NCBI GenBank assembly: GCA_034509925.1
Contig: CM067535.1
Span: 6,438,201 to 6,502,200, forward strand
DNA: 64,000 nucleotides
DNA from: Hirudinaria manillensis
Lineage: Eukaryota > Annelida > Clitellata > Hirudinida > Hirudinidae
Reading direction: 5' to 3'
The notes below the pieces were generated by a model. It saw nothing but the letters and a program-made list of their open reading frames with translations. It searched no databases and had not been told where the DNA came from. Each line of letters starts with the position of its first letter. Within the stretch, counting starts at the first letter, position 1. Position numbers and translations under genes: made by a program. Below, in pieces: positions 50,508-62,400 of this stretch.

Positions 50508-53500
50508 TGACTCATCCATTTACTAGTCTTTTGGAGACTCTTCATTGGAAGGGAAAGGAATTCTGCTATTATGATTTAACAAAATTGGGAAGCTCCGTTT
50601 ATGGTTGGTAATAGGAATAAGGAATAGGAATAAGAATACATCAAGAAGGAATAGGAATACATCTCATTAACACTAACTTATGCCTGATAAAAGTGAGTAA
50701 TTTTGTATTTGATATTTTGTAATGGCAGAACATCTTCCATTTTCCATAAGAATTTTGTTGGAATCTGCCATTAGAAATTGTGATGACTTTGAGATCAAGA
50801 AGGAAGATGTCCTTAACATTCTCAATTGGAATAAAATGGAAAATCAAAGTGTTGAAATACCCTTCAAGCCTGCAAGAGTTATTCTTCAAGATTTTACGTG
50901 AGTTAATTGCACATGCGCTATGTTGCTCTAAGAAATATTTCGTTAGTTTTTAATTTGATAACCAGGTACAGGTTTTATTGAATATATTTTGATCTAATGT
51001 TATCAATAACATAGCAAAGTGTAATATGTAATTTAATTTGAAATAAATTGGAAAAAATATTCTGAAATAATTCAAAATCCATGCAAAACTCACAAATTTG
51101 AATTTAACATGCTTTAAGAATTGAATTATTTGTGTGATAATTAGATGCCAATGTAAATAAAATAACAAAAGACATGTTCTAGGGGTGTTCCTGCTGTGGT
51201 TGACTTTGCAGCCATGAGAGATGCTGTGAAGAGGCTTGGTGGAGACCCTCAGAAAATCAACCCAAAATGTCCTGCTGATCTTGTCATAGACCATTCTGTC
51301 CAAGTGGATGTTTCCAAAAGGTAAATCGCCCCATTTTATATTTTTGTATTTAACAATACCAGAGGGATTGTCCAAGATATGGACAAGTACAATGACCCAA
51401 TATATATTTAATGCCTATGCATGATGAGATAGATAGATAGATGTATGTAGATGAAATAGATGTAATGAGATGAGGGAATAATCAGATAGTAGTGCTAAAT
51501 AGATGGAATGCACATTAATGTGGGCAGAAAAAAAACTGACCTTAAAACTGAGAAATGGCATTAGTTGCAATAGAATTATTGGAATAAGCTACGGATATTG
51601 CAGATTATAATAATTTTAAAATGGAGAGTAATTTAAACATGAATTCGAATCCATAGTGCGACTGCTCTGCAGGAAAATCAAAAGCTTGAATTTCAACGCA
51701 ACAAGGAAAGGTTTACATTTCTCAAGGTTGGTTTGATATTTATTCAAGACTTTAACATTTGTTATAAGCCTATATTTATTTTTGATTTCATTACTTTAAC
51801 AAACCAAAAAAGACTGATTGTCTGAGTAAAATTCTTGAGGGCAATATAGGAAATATAGGAAAACACTTTTCGAGGAATTTGGCTGCTATTTTCTTTGTTG
51901 CATTGCACAACTGCATCATTTTACAATTACCTTAATTAATTAAATTTAAATTTAATAATTTAACAGTTAGTTAATGCAATAACATTGACAGTGGGGAGCA
52001 AAGGCATTCAACAACATGCTGATCGTACCCCCTGGTTCGGGCATCATTCACCAGGTGAACCTCGAATACCTGGCGAGAGTGGTCTTTGTATCTGACGGCA
52101 ACCTCTTGTACCCCGACAGTCTCGTCGGCACCGATTCTCACACCACCATGATTAATGGCCTCGGTGTTCTGGGTTGGGGTGAGCATTTAATTTTAATATC
52201 TTTGCTTGCTTGAATCTTCTTCAGGTCTTATTTTAAATTTTCACTTCTTGGTAATACTTCTTGTAATGTAATATAATAACTAATACAGTTATTAGTTTAA
52301 CATTCTTTAACAATTGAAATTAATCTATAATTATATTTATAATGTCAGCATAGTTAACTTACTCATCATCATTTCGATAGGGACGTTGAAAGTTTTTAAT
52401 GTTTTTAATCTCAAAATAATTTAATCAGGAGTTGGAGGAATTGAAGCTGAGGCAGTGATGTTGGGTCAGAGCATTAGCATGGTTCTGCCGGCAGTTCTAG
52501 GTTATAAAATCGTTGGCAAGCTCAATTCTCTGTCAACCTCCACGGACTTGGTTCTCACGGTAACCAAGGTGAGCAGCTAGTAGAGTAAGGATAAACAGAG
52601 CTGAGAGAACTAATTAAAACGTCAACAAATTTTCCTGCTCGTTGACCTTTTTCTTGTCTCCAGCATCTGAGATCCGTCGGAGTCGTGGGAAAGTTTGTGG
52701 AATTTTTCGGAGCCGGGGTTTCCGAGTTGAGCATCGCAGACAGAGCTACCATTTCCAACATGTGTCCCGAATACGGAGCTACTGTTGGCTACTTCCCCAT
52801 CGATGAGGCTGGCTTAAAGTATCTCGAGCAGACAGGTAAATTATAATTTATACTATGTATGTATAAATATGTTTATAATATACTATGCATATAAATATAA
52901 ATAAATATAGAATATCTATATTAAAGGTTTCTTTAATGGTGAATGTGATGATGATGCATGGATCATTCATAATATCATGTTCTTGTCTCTCTTGTAACCA
53001 TTTGGTTCAAATATCTCTAAGACCCAGATTTAACGTACAAAGTAAATGTAAAAATAAAGTTACGGATTTAGTAAATGAATCTAATTTTGGCATATTTTAA
53101 AGGTAAATCAATGAGTTTTATTTATTATTATATTTATTAGATTTTACTAGACTTATTTTGGTGTTGGAAAGTCATGTTGGACATAGGAATATTGATTTGT
53201 TGGATAATGAAATTGATTTATTGATCATTTTTTGTCTGAACAGGTCGACCAAAGGAAACAATCGAAATCATTGAAGAATACTTAAAGAGGAATCAACTGT
53301 TCAGAAACTATGATGATCCCTCTCAAGATCCTATTTTCTCTGAGGTAGATACGATGACAGTGATGATGGTGATGACAAAAACTGTGTTTTACTTTGTAAT
53401 TTAATTGCATGAATATTATAAGTACTCAATTGACCTAGATTGTTGAGCTGGATCTGGGTCAGGTGGTGCCCTGCTGTTCAGGTCCAAAGAGACCCCATGA

Positions 53501-56500
53501 CAAGGTTATTCTCTCCTCAATGAAACAGGATTTCTTGGAGTGCCTCTCTTTGCCAAGTGGATTTAAGGTTTGGATGACATTAATTTGATCTTCTACAGTT
53601 ATTTTAAGTGATGGTGTGAGGAACAGTGATGTTTGTTTATAATCAGAGAAGATTATAAGTTGTGCTTGATTGCTAAGATTGAGCTTTTCTTGAAATTTTT
53701 GGCAATTCTCGTACATTAAAATTAGTTCATTACGACCGACCAAGTTACCACGTGATAATTGTATTATTACTTAAACAAATGATAAAATGGAGTTGTGTTT
53801 TTGATTTAACAAAGGAGGGTTTAAAAATTAAGAGCTGACATTAAGATGAAGCTGGTTTCAGGGCTATGGGCTAATTGGTGAGAAACTGAATAGTTCAGTA
53901 ACTATCTGCTACGAAGGACAGAATTACACGCTCAACCACGGCTCTATCGTCATTGCCGCCATAACCAGCTGCACAAACACAAGCAACCCTTCCGTCATGC
54001 TCGGAGCAGGTTTTCTTTTTCTTTTCACAGTGATAAAGCATCTTCTCAAATTCAATGATAGAAAATGATATTGAATTTAATTTGGCCTTTTTAGCCAAAA
54101 ATATTATTAAAAGTTATGTGCAAAGCATAAATTTTCCATTTCATTACCATTTTAAAATGTCAGGTATTTTGGCCAAGAAAGCTTACAATGCTGGCTTGAA
54201 AGTGAAGCCCTACATAAAGACCAGTCTGTCACCAGGTAGTGGAGTGGTGACATACTACCTGAAGGAAGCAGGTGTTTTGGAATACATGGAAAAGTTGGAG
54301 TAAGCTGTAACTCAATCGTTTGACTATTCAATGCTTTAACTATATGTAGGAATAAGAGAATCTGAGATCTTGCATTCTAAGTTATTCCTGAAAGTGCATT
54401 TTATAAATCATTTTATAAATGATAAATTAATTGTTGGACTGAGGAATGAACTGATAAATTGCATCGTTTATGAATAGCTTCAGGGTCGTCGGGTTCGGTT
54501 GCATGACTTGCATTGGAAACAGCGGTCCCCTGGATGAAGTAGTGTCGAATGCCATTGAAGAGGTAGTGATTCTGTTGTGATTTGCGATCGACTGATCGAT
54601 CGGTGCTGGAATTTTTAACTTTCTGTCCACAGGGAGACCTGGTGGCTGTGGGTGTCCTCTCGGGGAATAGGAATTTTGAAGGTCGCATCCACCCTTCCAC
54701 GAGAGCTAATTACTTGGCCTCTCCTCTGCTTGTCATTGCTTATGCCCTTGCAGGGACAGTCTTAATAGATTTCAACACAGAACCTCTTGGTGAGATTATT
54801 AACGTCTATGGTTTTTTAGTTCTAGTTCTGGTAATTGTTCTCGATTTAATAACAATTATTGTTATTTAAAAATCATGATTCGGTGACTTTAAACTTCATG
54901 CACTGAAAATATGATCTCATTCATCCTTAACTTATTTTTTTAAAAAGTTGTTAGAAATTGTGAATTAAAATGTTTTGGTGCTTCTAGTTACATCTGCCGT
55001 GAAAATGGCACAACGCTACAATAATTTAGTGCAGATGAATATTATTTTCATCGTGGACATTGTAGAATTAACATTATAATAGGTATAATAATTATATATT
55101 TAACAATGTATAATATGTATAATAATTATATATTTAACAATGTATAATATGTATAATAATTATATATTTAACAATGTATAATATGTATAATAATTATATA
55201 TTTAACAATGCATAATATGTATAATAATTATATATTTAACAATGTATTTGTAGGATGTCGCGATGATGGTACCCCGGTGTTCTTGAGTGACATTTGGCCT
55301 TCAAGAGAAGAAGTTGCTGTTGGTAGTTTGTTTTAATTTGCTTAATAGTTATCCTAAATAATAATAATAAATAATAATACTGAAATAATAATTTAATAAA
55401 ATTAAATATTTATTTATTTCTAAAATATTATTATCAGTAAAAAAAACAAACCAAAAACCATACACTATGTTGGGGAAAATAGCCTTTATCTAACCCTTAA
55501 ATAATGGACATCTGGACAGACATACAAACAGACAGTATTAAAAATAATGGACATAATAAACAAAATAGACATAAAATTGTGTATTATTTATTATTATATT
55601 TGTTATTATTTTATCCTATTTGTAACTTAAATTGTATTCTCTAATGATCAGGAAGCAGAGAACAAGTACGTGTTGCCTGCCATGTTTAAGGAAGTCTACT
55701 CAAGAATTCAGGTAATGCGAATGAGTACCATTTTTTCTTGTCAATTCATTTCTTTTCCTAAAATTCAATTCCAATGTTACTGAGTTATTAACTGAGAAAT
55801 TGCAGCAATTGCATTAAACAAAAATTGAATGCTCTTCATTTGTGCAAAGAATCCTTTTTTAATCCTCAGAATGGCAGTGAGTATTGGAACAGTCTTCAAG
55901 CTCCCGAGAGTATTTTGTATCCATGGGACGACGCATCCACCTACATCAAATCTCCTCCTTTCTTTCAAGATATGGTGAGCTGTGATGATGATGATGACGA
56001 TGGCGACGACGATGATGATGATCGTGTTTATGTTATGACAAATGATGAACAAGGATTATGAAATATGGGCTCAATGTTTATTATTGATGAGCCTCATTTG
56101 CAATACTAATACACTGTCAACATTAAATACTGTTGAAGTGACTTAGTGAAATGCTAATGCATAATTGCTTAATGAGGCAAATATTTGCCTAACATAGCTA
56201 TTGTGGCTTTTGATTGTTTTAATGTTATATTAATATAATTAATGATTATGTTGTATTTTAATTTTTAGGGAAAGGAATTGCCAAAACATGGTTCTATAGT
56301 TGGAGGAAGAGTTCTGCTAAAACTTGGTGATTCTGTCACCACAGATCACATTTCGCCTGCTGGTAGCATTCCGAGAAATAGTCCCGCTGCAAGATACCTC
56401 GTTGGGAGAGGGTGATTAATTATATTATTATATTATAATATTTATATTATAATAATAATTATATTATAATTTATTTAATGAAATCAAATGCATTTTGTTT

Positions 56501-57034
56501 GGTATTCTTTCAATGGATAATGATTTATAATTCATAACCTGGGATATAATTTTAATGTATATAAATACAAATATATTGAGTGGAAATATCTGTTTTTGGC
56601 TTCTGGTTAAAGCCATCATCATTCTGCTTTAAAGCTTATCAGATGGACTCAGTTGAGTTGATGCTTTTGTTTGTAGATTGACTCCCAAAGAATTCAATTC
56701 ATTTGGCTCGAGGAGAGGCAACGATGCTGTCATGTCGAGAGGGACGTTCGCTAACATCAGACTCATCAACAAGCTCGTAGAACTACAAGGACCTAAGACA
56801 TTGTATATTCCAACCAATGAAATTGTGAGACTTTAAGTATTGTTTGTAATATTGTTTGTGTATAAGTATTGTTTCTGTAATAGCCAAAAATTTTGATGAA
56901 ATCCAAATTTGTAACAAAAAGTTGCAGCATTCAATTAACTTGTATTGACATTATAATAGTAGTGTTCATCACTCAACATTTTCATCATTTATCAGATGCT
57001 AATGGAATTGGTGCTATTATTATTATTGTTATTG

Positions 57035-57074
<40 letters not shown>

Positions 57075-57815
57075 CATCATCATCATCATCATCATCATCA
57101 TTAAATGAAGTTTATATTAAATTGAATGTGGTTATTACCATTGTTTAATCACTTTTGTTCTATGTAGATGGACATTTTTGATGCGGCAGAGAGATACAAG
57201 GGCACGTCGACCCCCACAATTATTTTGGCTGGAAAAGAATACGGCAGCGGATCATCGAGGGACTGGGCTGCCAAAGGACCGAGTCTTCTTGTATATTTGC
57301 CCTAACTGGATATTTTATTAATATAAATTTTTTTTTTAAATATTAATTTATTTCAATTCATTAATGAGTTTTCTTTCACATGCAACTTAGAAAATACTAT
57401 TTTCACCAAAGGGCATAAAAGCTGTGCTAGCAGAGAGCTATGAGAGAATACACAGAAGCAATCTTGTAGGAATGGGAATCTTACCACTCCAATATCTTCC
57501 CGGCCAGAATGCAGAGACACTCAACTTGACAGGCCTTGAAAAATTTTCCATCCATCTGCCAGATGACATTAAAACAGGGCAGAAAATAACAATCGAGGTT
57601 AAGCCTTATAGATAAATTTAAGTAAATACAAGGGATGACTTTTATTGATGGCTTTTATTTATTTATTTATTTATTTATTTTATTTATTTATTTAATATTT
57701 TCAGCTGGATGATGGTAGAAAGTTTGAGGTGTTGAGCAGATTTGACACTGAAGTGGAATTAGTTTACTTTAGACACGGGGGCATACTCCATTACATGGTA
57801 CGCCGGATGCTCTGA
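50508..57815 (+). CDS. ACO1: Cytosolic aconitase / iron regulatory protein 1 (21 exons)
   Basis: Isomerises citrate and isocitrate with a 4Fe-4S cluster; the vertebrate protein without cluster binds iron-responsive elements. Exons: 50508-50603, 50729-50897, 51183-51320, 51657-51726, 51992-52178, 52429-52568, 52664-52835, 53244-53344, 53439-53567, 53862-54009, 54164-54299, 54478-54562, 54633-54789, 55254-55318, 55652-55711, 55870-55974, 56269-56411, 56677-56824, 57168-57290, 57412-57597, 57705-57815. The cluster cysteines are present ([23 protein letters not shown]). So are [53 protein letters not shown] and [16 protein letters not shown]. The first visible exon starts with TG, so the start codon is probably A|TG split by an intron ([10 protein letters not shown]). 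AATAAA is at 58283-58288. Confidence 0.96.
55084..55250 (+). repeat. 34-bp AT-rich tandem repeat, about five copies, in an aconitase intron
   Basis: Units beginning TATAATAATTATATATTTAA recur every 34 bases. The array runs directly into the acceptor TTTGTAG of the exon at 55254, so the last copy supplies part of the 3' splice-site region. Confidence 0.85.
55981..56025 (+). repeat. GAT/GAC trinucleotide run
   Basis: A run of GAT/GAC/GGC triplets begins seven bases into the intron after the exon ending at 55974. If the intron were retained it would encode poly-Asp. Confidence 0.7.
57018..57102. repeat. (ATT)n(ATC)n microsatellite in an aconitase intron
   Basis: A compound trinucleotide run, ATT units followed by about nine ATC units, ending 66 bases before the exon at 57168. 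Confidence 0.9.
57657..57690. repeat. (ATTT)n microsatellite
   Basis: A TTTA tetranucleotide run of about 34 bases, close upstream of the acceptor of the last aconitase exon (57705). Confidence 0.85.
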
Positions 57816-58282
57816 GAAGATCCTCTCACCTGTTGCTTTCCCACGTTGTCGGCACTTGTTATCAGTTCTGAAATTTACTGTATATCAGACATTTCTTTTG
57901 CTAAATTATTGATTAATGGCTTGAATTAAGAGCTTATTATGGGATCTCTAAATGTTTACAAGAGTTATATTTTAATTAAATCTCTCTTTTTTGTTGTGTT
58001 GTGATATTTTTGTGCCAGCTGAAGAATACTCAAGTTACCCTCGTTAAGTAACTCAATAATCGTGATATCTATGCAAATTAATCATTGCCCCTGAAAGACT
58101 TTTATTTTCAAAGGAAGGACATTGGAAGTGATTTTTTTTGTTTGATTTGTTTTGTTGAAATTTTGTTGTAGAGATTCAAATTGTTGTGGAACTTTGCCAT
58201 ATAATTTTTTTTACAGATTAACAGATTAGATAGACATATCATAGATAATCATAGGATGCATTATCATTAATTATCATTTTAA

Positions 58283-58288
58283 AATAAA
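58283..58288 (+). promoter_or_regulatory. Poly(A) signal AATAAA of the aconitase gene
   Basis: It lies 468 bases after the stop codon and is the first clear AATAAA downstream, implying a 3' UTR of about 490 bases. Confidence 0.45.
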
Positions 58289-59471
58289 ATTTACTCATGG
58301 ACTCAATATGATGATCACTCTCAAAATTATTTAAGTGAAATTTCTAATTGTGTTCATTATTTTCAATGGTAATTATACTTGATAATTTTGATTGTTTGAT
58401 TGTAATGAGAGAGATCACAGTACCAATCACAGTAAAGCAGAAGTACGTGTTGACAAACGAACCTGCACTAGTGATGGACGAGAGCACAGGTGTTTCCATG
58501 GAAATGAAATGGCGATGAATGAATGCAGCATTACAAATTCGTCTTTCAGATGCGGCGCATCGCAAATCCTTAAGTTACTGTGAGTGGGTCTTTGTGTTTT
58601 GTAAATGACCAAGTAGGACCTAATATGTTTAACTATAAACCACGATATCTGGAGGGTTTGATTGTCGAGAATAAGCATGGGAAAGATCACCAACTTTTTA
58701 AGTTGGTCTAGGTAAAGGAGTTCTATTGTACCTTGTACGATTGATCTTTTTCGCTTCTCACACGAGATAACGATGAATACAATAAACAGTTTAGCTGAAA
58801 AAGCTTGAAAATGGCCATGAGATTGAATAAATGAGCATTCGTAGAGATGGAGACGAAGGGCGGCTATGTCTTATTGGAAAATAAAAATATACAAAAGTAG
58901 AGGCTCAACCACTTAGCGGCCTGGCGAGGTGTAAGTAAAGATAGTTGGAGGGGGAGATTTTCTGGTTACGTCGATAGGTCCATTTTCCGTTTTTAATGAA
59001 TTCAATCTTCAACAACTCAAGCAATGAAGACTTTCGTTTTGGAGTTATTTGTTGGGGTTTGTGATCATTTCCAGCATCTTAAGAGAGGTCCTGGAAGTAC
59101 GAGGATGAACATGTGGCATTTGTGGTTGATCATCCAAGTTATTAGGGTTTTTTTTAGAAATTTTTATTTAAACCTAGACTTTTTTCAAATATTGATAAAA
59201 AGTTTCAATCGATCAAACGGAATCATTTTATGCTGTTGAAAGCACATTTCTATTAATTATGGTCGTCTCCATGTTCGGCGAAAGTACGTTTCATCGGCAT
59301 TGTTGTTGTTGTGGTGCATGTTATGTTATCCGTGTTGTTTGTTACGTTTTTGTAATTTTATAACTGGAAACTCGATGAGTTTTCTTAGACGCTTGGTGGG
59401 ATTTTTGTCGGATTGGTTTTGGAATTGAAAAAGTTGGATTTTGAAATCTGGAAAGTTGCTGGCATTAAATA
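58289..59471. other. Aconitase to hnRNP H intergenic region
   Basis: About 1.2 kb with no gene I can support. Frames on both strands at 58392-58693 overlap each other and lack family similarity. The promoter and 5' UTR of the hnRNP gene lie here. Confidence 0.4.
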
Positions 59472-62400
59472 ATGGAGGATAAAGAGACAGTTGTCAGACT
59501 TAGAGGCCTACCATGGTCTGCCACTGCGTCTAATATTTTGACTTTTTTTGAAGGTTTGTGTTTGCAACTAAATTTGTGTTTGAAACAAGTTTAAATAATT
59601 TTGTTTTTATTTTTAAAATAGAGCTCAAACTACTAGTAAAACTTATTTGCATTTTAAATTTTATGTCGTTCAACGTGATGTTTATATTTTTGTATGACAT
59701 TGGGTTGGTGATTGCAAACAATAGTTGGTCAATGCCAAAAAATTGTATATGCCTTATATGGTAGTGATCATTCAAGAATGCTGCTAAGTTTCATTGTGCA
59801 AGGAGCAATATGCAAAGAATTCCTTGGCATCAAACAAAATGATTTGTGAAAGTTAAACAAAATAAAGTTCTGGGTCACTGTTTGACAAAGCAACTACCAT
59901 CTGTTGAAATCCACATGAGCTTTTAGAACTGAAGAATGACAAACAATTACTCCTAAGTACCATGTGGGAAGCATTGATCTGTCTATGTCTTAAATGCCTA
60001 GTTCTTTGTGGTTACCTCTTAGTAAGTTAACTACATTGAAAGCGACAAGATCTTTGGGTAACTACAGACCAATTCTTGAATTAGATTTGGAGGACGAACA
60101 TCATGCTTTGAAGATACATCTTTACTACAAATGCATCACACATTGAGGCTCAGACAGTGCAGCAACAGACATCAAATCAGTCTTTAGTCTTTATCCTGCA
60201 TTGTTATGATATCTTGAAATAATCTAGAAATGCCAGTGGCAGCAGTTCCTTGTGGTTATCTCAGAATTCTTGTAGATGGTGTGAAAAGAATTGGATAAGG
60301 ATGTTTTATGTTCAACAATGATTGCAAGAGACATATCAATGGCACTACTAATGTATCAAAATTGAATCTTCATAATTCTTTGCATTTAAGCAAAAATTTA
60401 TATAAACTATAATAATTCCTGATGATAATAAACAACCAATTAAAATTTTGGAGACATTGGCCACTTTTGCAAGTGATTGTTGCTTGCCAAAGCGATAAAT
60501 CTTTTTCAGACTATAGGTCTTGTATGTATAATTTTTCCCACTTGCCAAAACTTAGAAATTGAAATATGTCCTTCAACAGGAAACAATAATACTAAATAAT
60601 AAATAATATAAAAGAAGAACATCAAATGGTGAAGTAACGTGTTACAGTTTTCCATCGTTGAGTCACTCAAATATGAGTTGATGATGAGACTCGACTGATG
60701 TACTGGAAAAGATGATGATGCGTAATACAACAGGACTGTTAATTACATTTACAAAACTTGTGGTATGAAAACAAGAAATTGTTGCATTTTGGTTCTTAAT
60801 GAATTTTCATTGGCTCGGGTAGTGAACATATGTTTTAGTGAAGTTTTAAATCTGTTTTGAAAATGATTAATTGTTGGCACTGATTCACAATCATTGGGCT
60901 ATTATAAATTTTAACAATCAGTTTCACTAGCAGTTATTACCATCTAAGTATCCGAATCGAGTAAGACTTTGGTGATTTTGTGCCTCAAAATTTTGGACAT
61001 TTCCAAGACTATCTTCAATAGTAGTTATGTAATTAATTATTATAAAGAATTAATTAGTACAATGATGATAACAGAAATGATAATCGGTTTTTAATTTATT
61101 GCTCGAAGGTTGTAGCATCGAGAATGGAGAAGAGGGCATACATTTGTTGAAGTTAGCGGACGGAAGATCCACGGGCGAGGCATTCGTCGAGTTTTCCACC
61201 GAGGAAGATCTTGACAAGGGACTGTCAAGGAGTAAGAACTACATTGGAAGGAGATACATCGACGGTAGGATTTCCTTCCTGATTTTTAATTTTTCAGGCC
61301 TCGTTCAATGTCGCCACTTTTAGAGAGTGTAATTTGTAATTGTTTTGTACTTGTGATTTGCGTTCACTTTAAAGTGTTCAAAGTAAAGAGATCTGAAATG
61401 AATTACGTCCTCAAGAAGATGGTCGACACCGTGCCTGAGAAAGCTGACCTACCCATTGTCCGACTGAGGGGACTACCCTTTGGCTGCTCAAAAGAAGAGG
61501 TGGCTAATTTTTTCATAGGTCTGTTTGAAAAGAGATTAAATTCTATTTTTGAATGAATGCTTTTAATGATGATCCTCTTTTGGAAGAGGCTGATGGCATT
61601 GTTTCTAAAAGAGAAACTGTATTTTGAATGCTGATCATAACTAATCTTTTATTCCATGCCCGACTAATTATCTGTTCAATAATTACCTATTTATAACATT
61701 ATGACCATTTAGATGAGAATCAGTAACTCAAAAATAAATATATTGACAAAACATCTATGGCTATATTGTCTTCATCTCACCTCAGGGCAAAAATATTTTG
61801 ACTTACCTGTTCTTGTGGTTCTTATTGTGGTTTTTGCTTAGGTTAAGTTTCATCTTAAACTTGATTTATTGAACCAAGCAAGACTTAAAAGTGTTAATTT
61901 TTACATTTATTTTGAAGTTAAACATTTTTGGAATAGTTTGCAGTAACTGATGATGTTAATTAAGAATTTCACTTTGATGTCAACACTTTTATGACAAACC
62001 AAGATTGAGGATTTGAAGTTAGGTCAATGTTTCCAAAAAAAAGTGCTTCCAAAATGTTTTGTACAATGTTAGGAATTGTGAGTAAGAATATTGGTTGTTG
62101 ACAAAAACGAGATTAGCAGGGAAAATTGGGGAAAATTATACATTCAATTATAAGGGTATCATTGGAGCATAACAAATGAGGTCAATGATTTTATATAGGA
62201 AGTCAAATCTGGATAAGCATTGCATTTCAAAAGTGGTTGAGGAATATTTGGCCTCAGTTAATGATGATTCACAAAATGAGAAAGAAAATCAACATTGCTA
62301 TATTGCTTTTAATGATGATCCTTTAAGTAGAAGTCCTTGTGTCAAATCAACAGCTTCCTGATTTCAATTACAGTAGCATCAACTCTTGTTAAAACTTTTC

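Noticed and set aside
58392..58693. Overlapping ORFs on both strands downstream of the aconitase gene
   Set aside because: Mutually overlapping, short, and without similarity or splice signals.
59770..60330. Coding-like texture in hnRNP H intron 1, perhaps a decayed transposon
   Set aside because: Every frame is interrupted and no motif of a known element is recognisable.
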